The translations under genes were made by a program, and so were the position numbers. The notes below the pieces were generated by a model. That model had not been told where the DNA came from. It made no database searches and saw only the letters and a list, made by a program, of their open reading frames with translations. Shown here in pieces: positions 44,884-54,939 of a stretch of DNA of 64,000 nt; the stretch's first letter is position 1, and each line of letters starts with the position of its first letter. Source of the stretch: Cellulomonas sp. P24 (GTDB lineage Bacteria; Actinomycetota; Actinomycetes; Actinomycetales; Cellulomonadaceae); contig NZ_JAJDFX010000002.1 of NCBI RefSeq assembly GCF_024704385.1, positions 3,410,001 to 3,474,000 of the forward strand, read 5' to 3'.

Positions 44884-44928
44884 GTGCAGACGATCGTGGT
44901 CGTAGTACTTCCGGGGCGCGCTGGCTGA
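44884..44928 (+). CDS. ilv attenuator leader peptide
   Basis: GTG-started 14-codon frame [14 protein letters not shown]. It has six consecutive branched-chain codons (Ile, four Val, Leu) followed by a rho-independent terminator 35 nt downstream. Scarcity of charged Ile, Val or Leu tRNA would stall the ribosome here and allow readthrough into ilvB. Attenuation of ilvB by such leaders is established in Actinobacteria. Confidence 0.85.
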   Translation: MQTIVVVVLPGRAG

Positions 44929-44959
44929 CCGCCAGAAGTCATCGGTCTCGTCAGCGCGC
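44916..44959 (+). other. Attenuator pause/alternative hairpin
   Basis: GCGCGCTG (44916-44923) pairs with CAGCGCGC (44952-44959), enclosing a small CTGGC/GCCAG hairpin (44921-44935) that is mutually exclusive with part of it. The 5' arm lies inside the last leader-peptide codons, so ribosome position would decide which forms. Confidence 0.55.
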
Positions 44960-44962
44960 TCA

Positions 44963-45000
44963 CCCCTCGCCTTGCCCTTCACGGGCCGAGGGGTTTTTTT
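44963..45000 (+). terminator. ilv attenuator terminator
   Basis: CCCCTCG (44963-44969) pairs with CGAGGGG (44987-44993); an inner GCCC/GGGC extends it. Seven T (44994-45000) follow. It lies between the leader peptide and ilvB, 50 bp before the ilvB start. Confidence 0.88.
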
Positions 45001-45049
45001 GTGCCAGCACCACCTGCACCACCCGTGTACCGACGTCAGGGAGAATCCG

Positions 45050-46912
45050 ATGGTCCAGGGCCCACACCCCGCGCCTCCACGCAGCGTGCCGCCGGCCGCT
45101 GCGAGCACCCGTCCGTCCGGTGAGCCGACGCGGCTCGCGCCGGTCGATGGCGTCGTCGCACCGGTCCAGGTCACCGGTGCCCAGTCGATCGTCCGGTCGC
45201 TCGAGGAGGCCGGTGTCGAGGTCGTGTTCGGCATCCCCGGCGGTGCGATCCTTCCGACGTACGACCCGCTGATGGACTCCACCCGGCTGCGTCACATCCT
45301 CGTCCGTCACGAGCAGGGCAGCGGTCACGCCGCCTCCGGGTACGCGCACGCGACCGGTCGCGTCGGGGTGTGCATGGCGACATCCGGACCCGGGGCGACC
45401 AACCTCGTGACGCCGCTCGCGGACGCCAACATGGACTCGATCCCGGTGGTCGCGATCACCGGCCAGGTGGCGGCCTCGTTGATCGGCACCGATGCCTTCC
45501 AGGAGGCCGACACCCTCGGCATCACGCTCCCGGTGACGAAGCACAACTACCTGGTGACCAACGCCGACGACATCCCGCGGGTGATCGCCGAGGCGTTCCA
45601 CATCGCCGCGAGCGGGCGCCCCGGACCGGTGCTCGTCGACATCGCGAAGTCGGCCATGCAGGCGACGACGACCTTCTCGTGGCCGCAGACGCTCGACCTG
45701 CCGGGGTACCACCCCGTGACCAAGCCGCACGCGAAGCAGATCCGCGAGGCCGCTCGCCTGCTGGCGACCGCCCGGCGCCCGGTGCTCTACGTCGGTGGCG
45801 GGATCATCCGCGCCGGTGCGTCCGCCGAGCTGCGGCGGCTGACCGACGAGAGCGGCGCGCCGGTCGTGACCACGCTGATGGCCCGGGGTGCTCTGCCGGA
45901 CTCGCACCCGCAGCACCTCGGGATGCCCGGCATGCACGGCACCGTCCCGGCAGTCGCTGCGCTGCAGCGCGCCGACCTGATCGTGGCGCTCGGGGCGCGG
46001 TTCGACGACCGCGTCACGGGGAAGCTCAGCTCGTTCGCACCGAACGCGACGATCGTCCACGCGGACATCGACCCGGCCGAGATCGGCAAGAACAGGGCCG
46101 TCGACGTGCCGATCGTCGGCGACCTGCGCGAGGTCATCGCGGACCTCCTGCCCGAGCTCGCGCGCGAGCACGGCCAGCACGGCAAGCCGGACCTCGAGGG
46201 CTGGTGGCGGCAGATCAACGAGTGGCGCACCACGTTCCCGCTCGGGTTCGACGAGCCGGAGGACGGGCACCTCGCGCCGCAGCACGTGATCTCCCGGATC
46301 AGCGAGCTGACGGGACCGGAGGCGATCTACGTCGCCGGCGTCGGCCAGCACCAGATGTGGGCGTCGCAGTTCATCCAGTTCGAGCGCCCGAACTCGTGGC
46401 TGAACTCCGGCGGTCTCGGCACGATGGGCTTCTCGGTGCCGGCCGCGATGGGGGCCAAGGTCGGCGCGCCGGACCGCACGGTCTGGTCGATCGACGGCGA
46501 CGGCTGCTTCCAGATGACCAACCAGGAGCTCGCGACCTGCGCCATCAACGACATCCCGATCAAGGTCGCGGTGATCAACAACTCGTCCCTGGGGATGGTC
46601 CGCCAGTGGCAGACCCTGTTCTACGAGTCCCGGTACTCCAACACGGACCTGCACACCGGTCACGGCACCGCGCGCATCCCGGACTTCGTCAAGCTCGCCG
46701 AGGCCTACGGCTGCGTCGGTCTGAGGTGCGAGACGAAGGCAGACGTCGACGCCACGATCAAGCGGGCGCTCGAGATCAACGACCAGCCGGTCGTGGTGGA
46801 CTTCACGGTCTCGCGTGACGCGATGGTCTGGCCGATGGTGGCTGCGGGCGTGAGCAACGACGACATCCAGTACGCCCGGGGCATCAGCCCGGCGTGGGAC
46901 CGCGAGGAGTAG
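45050..46912 (+). CDS. ilvB: Acetolactate synthase large subunit
   Basis: First common enzyme of valine and isoleucine synthesis: condenses pyruvate with pyruvate or 2-oxobutyrate using thiamine diphosphate. 620 residues; ATG 45050 with AGGGAGA upstream. A Pro/Ala-rich N-terminal extension of about 45 residues precedes the core. The catalytic Glu lies in [20 protein letters not shown]; the thiamine-diphosphate motif is [20 protein letters not shown] to NNSSLGM. The gap to ilvN is 4 nt. Expression should be under attenuation. Confidence 0.95.
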   Translation: MVQGPHPAPPRSVPPAAASTRPSGEPTRLAPVDGVVAPVQVTGAQSIVRSLEEAGVEVVFGIPGGAILPTYDPLMDSTRLRHILVRHEQGSGHAASGYAHATGRVGVCMATSGPGATNLVTPLADANMDSIPVVAITGQVAASLIGTDAFQEADTLGITLPVTKHNYLVTNADDIPRVIAEAFHIAASGRPGPVLVDIAKSAMQATTTFSWPQTLDLPGYHPVTKPHAKQIREAARLLATARRPVLYVGGGIIRAGASAELRRLTDESGAPVVTTLMARGALPDSHPQHLGMPGMHGTVPAVAALQRADLIVALGARFDDRVTGKLSSFAPNATIVHADIDPAEIGKNRAVDVPIVGDLREVIADLLPELAREHGQHGKPDLEGWWRQINEWRTTFPLGFDEPEDGHLAPQHVISRISELTGPEAIYVAGVGQHQMWASQFIQFERPNSWLNSGGLGTMGFSVPAAMGAKVGAPDRTVWSIDGDGCFQMTNQELATCAINDIPIKVAVINNSSLGMVRQWQTLFYESRYSNTDLHTGHGTARIPDFVKLAEAYGCVGLRCETKADVDATIKRALEINDQPVVVDFTVSRDAMVWPMVAAGVSNDDIQYARGISPAWDREE

Positions 46913-46916
46913 GACG

Positions 46917-48616
<1,700 letters not shown>

Positions 48617-48651
48617 GAGGTCGAGCCGGGTGCTTCCCGAGTGTGGTGCTG

Positions 48652-48701
48652 GGGAAGTGCCGGGCGCTGACCGAGTGGTCCGTGAGGGACGAGCGGCCCG
48701 G
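48652..48701 (+). repeat. 50-bp direct repeat, copy 2
   Basis: Perfect copy of 48567-48616, intergenic between ilvC and the ASCH gene. Confidence 0.95.
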
Positions 48702-48732
48702 ACCTGACCTGCGCGTGCAGGACAGGTCCGGG
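48697..48732 (+). terminator. Strong hairpin after ilvC
   Basis: CCCGGACCTG-A-CCTGC and GCAGG-A-CAGGTCCGGG form a near-perfect stem of about 16 bp with a GCGT loop. No U tract. A likely end of the ilvBNC transcript; its left foot overlaps the second repeat copy. Confidence 0.65.
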
Positions 48733-48754
48733 AAGCCGAGGAGAGGTGGGCGAT

Positions 48755-49297
48755 GTGTCGACGGACGACCAGGTCGAAGCCGACGCCGACGAGATCGCCT
48801 CGTTCTGGGAGCTCGCGCGTGTGCGGGCGGGGCTGGGCCGGCTCGCGGTGGTGACCGGGGCCGGGGCTGCGGCCAGCGTCCCGCCCCCTGCCTGGGCCTT
48901 CGGTGACACCCCTGAGGCGGCGGACACGCTCGTCGGCCTCGTCCTGACCGGGGCGAAGACGGCGACGGTGTCCCCGGTGGCGGAGTACGAGGCGTCGGGT
49001 GCGGCGTTCCCGTCGGTCGGCGACCTGGCGATCGTGCTCGACGGTCGGGCGCACCCCCGTGCGCTGATCCGGACGACCGGCGTGCGCGTCGCCCGGTTCA
49101 TGGAGGTCGACGCGGCCCATGCGTGGGCCGAGGGCGAGGGTGACCGCAGCCTCGAGTCGTGGCGGGCGGTGCACGAGGAGTACTACCGACGATCGGCGAG
49201 GTCGGGGGGTGTCGAGTTCGGGCCGGACATGGAGCTCGTGCTCGAGACCTTCGAGGTGAGGTTCCCGCCGCGTTCGTCGCGCCCCGCACGTGGGTGA
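48755..49297 (+). CDS. ASCH-domain protein
   Basis: 180 residues. GTG 48755 is preferred to the GTG at 48746 because GGAGAGG (48740-48746) then has 8-nt spacing. The ASCH fold (PUA-like, predicted RNA binding) shows LVLTGAKTATVSPVAEYEAS and PRALIRTTGVRVARFMEVDA, then AHAWAEGEGDRSLESWRAVH. The N-terminal helix is SFWELARVRAGL. These proteins are thought to bind RNA or modified nucleotides; no specific role is visible here between ilvC and leuB. Confidence 0.82.
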   Translation: MSTDDQVEADADEIASFWELARVRAGLGRLAVVTGAGAAASVPPPAWAFGDTPEAADTLVGLVLTGAKTATVSPVAEYEASGAAFPSVGDLAIVLDGRAHPRALIRTTGVRVARFMEVDAAHAWAEGEGDRSLESWRAVHEEYYRRSARSGGVEFGPDMELVLETFEVRFPPRSSRPARG

Positions 49298-49342
49298 GCG
49301 GTGCGGGCCGGCCGGTTTGCCCCGGCCGGCGAGGATCAACCG

Positions 49343-49370
49343 GTGGGACAGTCGTCCCACTCGGTGGGAC
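49343..49370. promoter_or_regulatory. Candidate operator at the leuB promoter
   Basis: GTGGGAC (49343), its inverse GTCCCAC (49354) and again GTGGGAC (49364): an inverted pair 4 nt apart plus a third copy 3 nt further. It covers the -35 region of the leuB promoter, so a bound protein would block or recruit polymerase. It could also form a hairpin, but if leuB is leaderless it is not transcribed from its own promoter. Confidence 0.55.
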
Positions 49371-49377
49371 GGATGGA

Positions 49378-49383
49378 TAGGAT
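49378..49383 (+). promoter_or_regulatory. -10 of leaderless leuB promoter
   Basis: TAGGAT, 7 nt before ATG 49391. Confidence 0.6.
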
Positions 49384-49390
49384 CGCGAGC

Positions 49391-50452
49391 ATGACGCGCA
49401 CCATCAACCTGGCAGTCGTCGCGGGTGACGGCATCGGCACCGAGGTCGTCGAGCAGGGCCTCCTCGCCCTGGAAGCGGCGCTCTCCGGCACCGACGTCCG
49501 GGTGAAGACGACCGACTTCGACCTCGGTGCGCGCCGCTGGCACGCCACTGGCGAGACGCTGACGGACGAGGACCTCGCGGAGATCCGCACCCACGACGCG
49601 ATCCTTCTCGGGGCGATCGGCGACCCGGGCGTTCCGAGCGGTGTGCTCGAGCGGGGGCTGCTCCTCCGGCTCAGGTTCGCGCTGGACCACTACGTGAACC
49701 TTCGCCCCAGCAAGCTGTACCCGGGGGTGACCTCTCCGCTCGCTCACCCCGGTGACGTCGACTTCGTCGTCGTGCGCGAAGGCACCGAGGGCCCGTACGT
49801 CGGCAACGGGGGAGCGATCCGGGTCGGCACCCCGCACGAGGTCGCCAACGAGGTGAGCGTCAACACCGCGTTCGGGGTCGAGCGGGTCGTGCGGGACGCG
49901 TTCGCCCGCGCCGCTGCGCGACCGCGCAAGAAGCTCACCCTCGTGCACAAGCACAACGTGCTGGTGCACGCCGGTCACCTGTGGCGCCGGACGGTCGAGG
50001 CGGTCAACGCCGACTTCCCCGACGTCACGGTCGACTACCTCCACGTCGACGCGGCCACGATCTTCCTGGCGACCAACCCGTCGCGGTTCGACGTGATCGT
50101 CACTGACAACCTGTTCGGTGACATCCTCACCGACCTGGCGGCAGCGATCACCGGCGGCATCGGGCTGGCGGCCTCGGCGAACATCAACCCGGACCGGTAC
50201 GCCGACGGGACGAGCGTCGCCCCCTCGATGTTCGAGCCCGTGCACGGCTCGGCGCCGGACATCGCCGGCCAGGGCAAGGCGGACCCGACCGCGACTGTGC
50301 TGTCGGTCTCGCTCATGCTCGACCACCTGGGTCTCGGCGATGCCGCTGCTGCGGTGGAGCGTGCCGTCGCGGCCGACGTCCTCGAGCGAGGCGACCGAGT
50401 ACGGTCGACGACCGAGGTGGGCAAGGACCTCGCCGCGCGCATCGCCGGCTGA
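49391..50452 (+). CDS. leuB: 3-isopropylmalate dehydrogenase
   Basis: Oxidises and decarboxylates 3-isopropylmalate in leucine synthesis (and probably 3-methylmalate in the citramalate route). 353 residues, of the actinobacterial short type. Starts [20 protein letters not shown]; substrate/NAD site [20 protein letters not shown] and [23 protein letters not shown] 49391 follows TAGGAT by 7 nt. No leuCD lies nearby. Confidence 0.95.
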   Translation: MTRTINLAVVAGDGIGTEVVEQGLLALEAALSGTDVRVKTTDFDLGARRWHATGETLTDEDLAEIRTHDAILLGAIGDPGVPSGVLERGLLLRLRFALDHYVNLRPSKLYPGVTSPLAHPGDVDFVVVREGTEGPYVGNGGAIRVGTPHEVANEVSVNTAFGVERVVRDAFARAAARPRKKLTLVHKHNVLVHAGHLWRRTVEAVNADFPDVTVDYLHVDAATIFLATNPSRFDVIVTDNLFGDILTDLAAAITGGIGLAASANINPDRYADGTSVAPSMFEPVHGSAPDIAGQGKADPTATVLSVSLMLDHLGLGDAAAAVERAVAADVLERGDRVRSTTEVGKDLAARIAG

Positions 50453-50505
50453 TCCTCCCGGCCCGTCCGACGCGCCGCCTGCGCCCCCTCGGTCGTCGTC
50501 ACCGG

Positions 50506-50511
50506 TACCGT
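50506..50511 (+). promoter_or_regulatory. Possible -10 for ilvE
   Basis: TACCGT about 42 nt before ATG 50553. A short GTG frame (VRSAQVQ, 50518-50541) begins 6 nt after it; whether it is translated is unknown. Confidence 0.35.
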
Positions 50512-50552
50512 CATCCCGTGCGCAGCGCGCAGGTCCAGTGAAAGGCCAGACC

Positions 50553-51677
50553 ATGAGCTCGACGACCGACACCCCCCAGACCTCGACGGATGCCGCCGGC
50601 GCGTTCGTCGTCCACCCGTCCGCCGCACCGGCGACGGACGAGGTGCGGACGGCGGCCCTCGCCGCGCCCAAGTTCGGCACGGTCTTCACCGACCACATGG
50701 CACGGATCAGCTGGAGCCAGCAGGCGGGGTGGCACGACCGGAGGGTCGAGGCCTACGGTCCGCTGCAGCTCGACCCGGCATGCGCCGTGCTCCACTACGC
50801 GCAGGAGATCTTCGAGGGCCTCAAGGCCTACCGGCACGCGGACGGCTCGGTATGGACGTTCCGTGCGGGGGCCAACGCGGCGCGGTTCGCGTCGTCGGCC
50901 CGGAGGCTCGCGCTGCCGGTGCTCCCCGAGCAGGACTTCCTCGCGGCGATCGAGGCGCTCGTCCGCACGGACGTCGACTGGGTGCCGTCCGGCGACGAGA
51001 TGTCGCTGTACCTGCGGCCGTTCATGTACGCCTCGGAGAACTTCATCGGGGTCCGGGCGACCCTCGAGGCCGAGTTCCTGGTGATCGCGTCGCCGGTCGG
51101 TCCGTACTTCGCCAGCGGTGTGCACCCCGTCTCGATCTGGGTGGCCGAGGACTACCACCGTGCGGGTGCCGGCGGGACCGGCGCCGCCAAGTGTGGCGGG
51201 AACTACGCCGCCAGCCTGGTGGCGCAGCAGGAGGCCTACACGCAAGGGTGCGAGCAGGTGTGCTTCCTCGACTCCGAGACGAACACGTATCTCGAGGAGC
51301 TCGGCGGGATGAACGTCTTCGTCGTCGGCGCCGACGGACGCGTCCTGACGCCCGAGCTGACCGGGTCGATCCTCGAGGGAGTGACGCGTTCCTCGATCAT
51401 CCAGCTCCTGACGGACGCCGGACGGACGGTCGAGGAGCGCCGGATCTCGCTGGCAGAGGTGCGTGCCGGGCTCGAGACCGGCGAGGTCGCGGAGGTGTTC
51501 GCCTGCGGGACGGCAGCCGTCGTGACGCCGATCGGTCGGTTGGCCGGGAACGGCTTCGACCTGACCGTCGGTGACGGGACGGCAGGCGCGGTCACGACGG
51601 CGATCAGGGCTGAGCTCACCGACATCCAGTACGGGCGTCTGGCCGACCGCCACGGGTGGATGCACCGCCTGGTCTGA
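50553..51677 (+). CDS. ilvE: Branched-chain amino acid aminotransferase
   Basis: Final transamination of valine, isoleucine and leucine synthesis. 374 residues, class IV PLP fold type. The PLP lysine lies in GTGAAKCGGNYAASLVAQQE (about residue 214); other family motifs are FEGLKAYRHADGSVWTFRAG and CFLDSETNTYLEELGGMNVF. ATG 50553 with AAAGG upstream. Separated from leuB by 100 bp. Confidence 0.95.
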   Translation: MSSTTDTPQTSTDAAGAFVVHPSAAPATDEVRTAALAAPKFGTVFTDHMARISWSQQAGWHDRRVEAYGPLQLDPACAVLHYAQEIFEGLKAYRHADGSVWTFRAGANAARFASSARRLALPVLPEQDFLAAIEALVRTDVDWVPSGDEMSLYLRPFMYASENFIGVRATLEAEFLVIASPVGPYFASGVHPVSIWVAEDYHRAGAGGTGAAKCGGNYAASLVAQQEAYTQGCEQVCFLDSETNTYLEELGGMNVFVVGADGRVLTPELTGSILEGVTRSSIIQLLTDAGRTVEERRISLAEVRAGLETGEVAEVFACGTAAVVTPIGRLAGNGFDLTVGDGTAGAVTTAIRAELTDIQYGRLADRHGWMHRLV

Positions 51678-51682
51678 CGTGT

Positions 51683-51712
51683 CCGACCCGTCCCGGGCCC
51701 CGGGGCGGTCGG
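51683..51712 (+). terminator. Hairpin after ilvE
   Basis: CCGACCCGTCCCGG pairs with CCGGGGCGGTCGG (one bulge), a strong GC hairpin 6 nt past the ilvE stop, without a U tract. Confidence 0.55.
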
Positions 51713-51753
51713 GCCACCGTCGACGTGAGCGGGTGTCAGGTGTCGGTCGCCTG

Positions 51754-51782
51754 TTCACGTCGACGACGCGCTGTGGCATGAT
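51754..51782 (+). promoter_or_regulatory. cimA leader promoter
   Basis: TTCACG (51754-51759), 17 bp, CATGAT (51777-51782), then 7 nt to the GTG of the leader peptide (51790). Same leaderless geometry as the ilv leader. Confidence 0.6.
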
Positions 51783-51789
51783 GACCCAC

Positions 51790-51819
51790 GTGACGCAGTA
51801 CCAGCTCATTATCGAGTAG
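51790..51819 (+). CDS. cimA attenuator leader peptide
   Basis: Nine-codon frame MTQYQLIIE starting with GTG 7 nt after a -10 hexamer and ending in TAG. It contains Leu-Ile-Ile as consecutive codons, right before two stable hairpins and a U tract. Since the following gene is citramalate synthase, the first enzyme of a threonine-independent isoleucine route, stalling at Ile (or Leu) codons would be a sensible signal. In-frame ATG codons at 51778 and 51781 would give a 12-13 residue form. Confidence 0.65.
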   Translation: MTQYQLIIE

Positions 51820-51844
51820 CGCGTTCGGCACGAGCCGAGCGCGC
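51819..51844 (+). other. cimA leader hairpin 1
   Basis: An 11-bp stem GCGCGTTCGGC / GCCGAGCGCGC with an ACGA loop, beginning at the last base of the leader stop codon. A ribosome at the stop codon would prevent it from forming. Confidence 0.7.
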
Positions 51845-51873
51845 AGACCTCCCGTACCCCGGGGGGTCTTTTT
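51845..51873 (+). terminator. cimA attenuator terminator
   Basis: AGACCTCCC / GGGGGGTCT (9 bp with one T-G pair) with a 7-nt loop and five T, directly abutting hairpin 1 and about 120 bp before cimA. 51874-51995 shows only an ordinary leader with GAAGAGAG before the start. Confidence 0.85.
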
Positions 51874-51995
51874 GTTGTCGGGCACCACCCCGTCCGCGAC
51901 AGAGCCGATCACCCAGCCGGCACCACCCCCGTCGGCCTTCCCCGTCAGGAGAGGTGATCGGTGTTCGCCCTCACCTCGCACGAAGAGAGCCTCAC

Positions 51996-53612
51996 GTGAC
52001 CACGAGCACCAGCGAGCCGTTCCACGTCTACGACACCACGCTGCGCGACGGAGCACAGCAGGAGGGGATGAACCTGACCGTCCAGGACAAGCTCGCGATC
52101 GCGCCGTTGCTCGACGAGCTCGGGGTCGGGTACATCGAGGGCGGCTGGCCCGGGGCCATCCCGAAGGACACGGAGTTCTTCGCCCGGGCGGCGAAGGAGC
52201 TCGAGTTCAGGCACGCGGTGCTGACGGCGTTCGGAGCCACCCGCAAGCCCGAGAGCAGGGCCTGGGACGACGCGCAGGTCCGCGCCCTGCTCGACTCGCA
52301 GGCCGAGGTCGTCACGCTCGTCGCGAAGAGCGACATCCGCCACGTCGAGCGTGCGCTCCGGACGACCGGCGCGGAGAACCTGGAGATGATCACTGACACC
52401 ATCAGGTTCCTCGTCGGGGAGGGGCGTCGGGTCGTGTTGGATGCCGAGCACTTCTTCGACGGGTACCGGTTCGACCCGGAGTACGCGCGCAAGGCGGTGT
52501 TCGCCGCGTTCGCTGCCGGCGCCGAGGTGGCGACCCTGTGCGACACGAACGGCGGGATGCTCCCGGACTGGGTCACCGCGGTGGTCACCGAGCTGACGGA
52601 GTCGATGAGCGAGGCCGGCGTGACCGGGCGCCTGGGCATCCACGCGCACAACGACTCCGGTTGCGCCGTCGCGAACTCGCTCGCAGCGGTGAACGCCGGG
52701 TGCACGCACGTCCAGGGGACCGTCAACGGCTACGGCGAGCGCACGGGCAACGCCGACCTCCTCACCGTGGTCGCGAACCTCGAGCTCAAGGGCGGGCTGT
52801 CGCTGCTGTCCGGCAACGGCCTCACCGAGGCCACCCGGATCGCGCACGCGATCAGCGAGATCACCAACATCTCCCCGTTCGCCCGCCAGCCGTACGTCGG
52901 CGCGAGCGCGTTCGCGCACAAGGGCGGTCTGCACGCGAGCGCGATCAAGGTCGACCCCGACCTCTACCAGCACATCGACCCGCAGCGCGTCGGGAACGAC
53001 ATGCGCATGCTCATCTCCGACATGGCGGGTCGTGCGTCGATCGAGCTCAAGGGTCGCGAGTTCGGGTACGACCTGTCCGGTCAGAGCGACGTCCTCACCC
53101 GGGTGACCACCAGGGTCAAGGATGCCGAGGCGCGCGGGTACACCTACGACGCGGCCGACGCGTCCTTCGCGCTGGTGCTGCACGAGGAGGTCGCGGGCGC
53201 ACGCCCCGACTACTTCTCGGTGGAGAGCTGGCGCGCGATCGTCGAGCGAGTCGGCGGTCGCGGCGTCGAGGCGACCGCCGAGGCGACCGTCAAGCTGCGC
53301 GCGGGTGGTGAGCGGATCGTCTCGACGGGGGAGGGGAACGGCCCGGTCAACGCGCTCGACCACGCTCTCCGTCTCGCGCTCGGGCGGGTGTACCCGGAGA
53401 TCGAGCACTTCGAGCTGATCGACTTCAAGGTGCGCATCCTCGACGCGATGCAGGGCACGGACGCGGTCACACGTGTGCTCATCGAGACGTCCGACGGCGA
53501 GTCCACGTGGAGCACGGTGGGGGTCGGACCCAACCTCCTCGAGGCCTCCTGGGAGGCCCTGACCGACTCCGCGATCTTCGGTCTGCTCCACGCCGGCGTC
53601 GAACCCCGCTGA
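51996..53612 (+). CDS. cimA: Citramalate synthase
   Basis: Condenses pyruvate and acetyl-CoA to citramalate, giving 2-oxobutyrate for isoleucine without threonine. 538 residues, the length of the CimA (TIGR00977-type) branch rather than LeuA. GTG 51996 with GAAGAGAG upstream. The barrel starts FHVYDTTLRDGAQQEGMNLT and has the metal motif LGIHAHNDSGCAVANSLAAV; the lid region is AFAHKGGLHASAIKVDPDLY. The C-terminal LeuA_dimer-type regulatory domain (about 400-538, FELIDFKVRILDAM) is expected to bind isoleucine. It lies downstream of an attenuator. Confidence 0.92.
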   Translation: MTTSTSEPFHVYDTTLRDGAQQEGMNLTVQDKLAIAPLLDELGVGYIEGGWPGAIPKDTEFFARAAKELEFRHAVLTAFGATRKPESRAWDDAQVRALLDSQAEVVTLVAKSDIRHVERALRTTGAENLEMITDTIRFLVGEGRRVVLDAEHFFDGYRFDPEYARKAVFAAFAAGAEVATLCDTNGGMLPDWVTAVVTELTESMSEAGVTGRLGIHAHNDSGCAVANSLAAVNAGCTHVQGTVNGYGERTGNADLLTVVANLELKGGLSLLSGNGLTEATRIAHAISEITNISPFARQPYVGASAFAHKGGLHASAIKVDPDLYQHIDPQRVGNDMRMLISDMAGRASIELKGREFGYDLSGQSDVLTRVTTRVKDAEARGYTYDAADASFALVLHEEVAGARPDYFSVESWRAIVERVGGRGVEATAEATVKLRAGGERIVSTGEGNGPVNALDHALRLALGRVYPEIEHFELIDFKVRILDAMQGTDAVTRVLIETSDGESTWSTVGVGPNLLEASWEALTDSAIFGLLHAGVEPR

Positions 53613-53652
53613 CCCAGTCGTCCCCGAGCCGCCCGTGCCCGCACCCCAGGAC

Positions 53653-53713
53653 GCCGAGTGGAGCGATGTGCGGCGACACGCCCGCGTGTCGCACGCACAT
53701 CGCTCCACTCGGC
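53653..53713. repeat. 61-bp near-perfect palindrome
   Basis: Arms of 29 and 30 bp (GCCGAGTGGAGCGATGTGCG... and its inverse, ...CGCACATCGCTCCACTCGGC) with a 2-nt centre and only a mismatch/bulge near the tip. It lies between cimA and the lipoate-ligase gene. It could act as a terminator for cimA, but the length and symmetry look more like a REP-type dispersed palindrome. Confidence 0.8.
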
Positions 53714-53741
53714 GGACCGGGGGACGGGGTGGCGAGAGTCG

Positions 53742-53747
53742 TAGGAT
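53742..53747 (+). promoter_or_regulatory. -10 of leaderless promoter for the lipoate ligase-like gene
   Basis: TAGGAT, 6 nt before GTG 53754. Confidence 0.5.
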
Positions 53748-53753
53748 GACTTG

Positions 53754-54812
53754 GTGACGACAGTGCGCGGTGAGTACAAGGTGCCCGGTGGCAAGCTGGT
53801 GGCCGTCGACGTCGACAAGGACGGCGGCCGGCTCGCGTCGGTCCGGGTCAGCGGAGACTTCTTCCTCGAGCCGGACGAGGCCCTGGAGCGGATCGAAGCG
53901 GCCCTGACGGGGCTGTCGACCGACTCGAGCGTGGCGCAGCTGACCGCCGCGATCGATGCCGCCCTCGACTCGTCCGTGACCCTCGTCGGGTTCACCACCG
54001 AGTCGGTCGCGATCGCCGTCCGGCGCGCGCTGGGCCACGCGACCAGCTGGAGCGACCACGAGTTCACGATCATCCACGAGGGGCCGCAGCCTCCGGTGCT
54101 GCATGCAGCCCTCGACCAGGTGCTCGCCGAGGAGCTCGCGGCGGGCCGTCGTGGACCTACGCTGAGGTTCTGGGAGTGGGTCGATCCGGCGGTCGTGATC
54201 GGGTCGTTCCAGTCGCTCCGCAACGAGGTCGATCCGGAAGGCGCCGCACGGCACGGCATCACGGTCGTCCGGCGGATCTCCGGCGGCGGGGCGATGTTCA
54301 TGGAGGCCGGGAACTGCATCACGTTCTCCCTCGTCGTCCCGGCGTCGCTCGTCGACGGGCTGACGTTCGAGCAGTCGTACGCGTTCCTCGACGACTGGGT
54401 GCTCGGTGCCCTGGCCGACGTCGGCGTGACGGCCTCGTACGCCGGGTTGAACGACATCGCCTCACCGGCCGGGAAGATCGCCGGTGCCGCGCAGAAGCGC
54501 CTGGCGGGCGGGGCCGTGCTGCACCACGTGACCATGGCCTACGACATCGACGCAGACAAGATGCTCGAGGTGCTGCGCATCGGCCGCGAGAAGCTGTCGG
54601 ACAAGGGCACGACGAGTGCGAACAAGCGGGTGGACCCGGTGCGCTCGCAGACAGGAATCCCCCGGGAGGCCGTCATCGACGCATTCACGCGCCACTTCCG
54701 CACGCGCTACTCCACCGTCGACGGAGCGCTCACCGTGGACGAGCTGAATCGGGCCGAGGCGCTGGTCGCGACGAAGTTCGGCACCCCGGAATGGACAGCC
54801 CGCGTCCCGTGA
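53754..54812 (+). CDS. Lipoate-protein ligase A-like protein with N-terminal accessory domain
   Basis: 352 residues. Residues 1-90 (EYKVPGGKLVAVDVDKDGGR, VSGDFFLEPDEALERIEAAL) match the small accessory domain that is C-terminal in E. coli LplA but N-terminal here. The catalytic domain has the BPL/LPL pattern: FWEWVDPAVVIGSFQSLRNE, VRRISGGGAMFMEAGNCITF and the lysine motif PAGKIAGAAQKRLAGG. Attachment of lipoate or octanoate to 2-oxoacid dehydrogenases and GcvH is inferred. This order is common in Actinobacteria. GTG 53754 is set by the -10 six nt upstream. Confidence 0.85.
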   Translation: MTTVRGEYKVPGGKLVAVDVDKDGGRLASVRVSGDFFLEPDEALERIEAALTGLSTDSSVAQLTAAIDAALDSSVTLVGFTTESVAIAVRRALGHATSWSDHEFTIIHEGPQPPVLHAALDQVLAEELAAGRRGPTLRFWEWVDPAVVIGSFQSLRNEVDPEGAARHGITVVRRISGGGAMFMEAGNCITFSLVVPASLVDGLTFEQSYAFLDDWVLGALADVGVTASYAGLNDIASPAGKIAGAAQKRLAGGAVLHHVTMAYDIDADKMLEVLRIGREKLSDKGTTSANKRVDPVRSQTGIPREAVIDAFTRHFRTRYSTVDGALTVDELNRAEALVATKFGTPEWTARVP

Positions 54813-54939
54813 GCGGCATTCCATCCGACTCGTGCGGAACCTTCACGAATGGCGCGCGCAGTACACAGAAATCACCGGCAAGATCGTGAGTACCCGCGGC
54901 TCGTCCGCACCCCACGCGACCACTGGGAGTCCGTAGTCC

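Noticed and set aside
51954-51995. Earlier in-frame start for cimA
   Set aside because: The upstream codons are not conserved-looking; GTG 51996 has a ribosome site and gives the family N-terminus.
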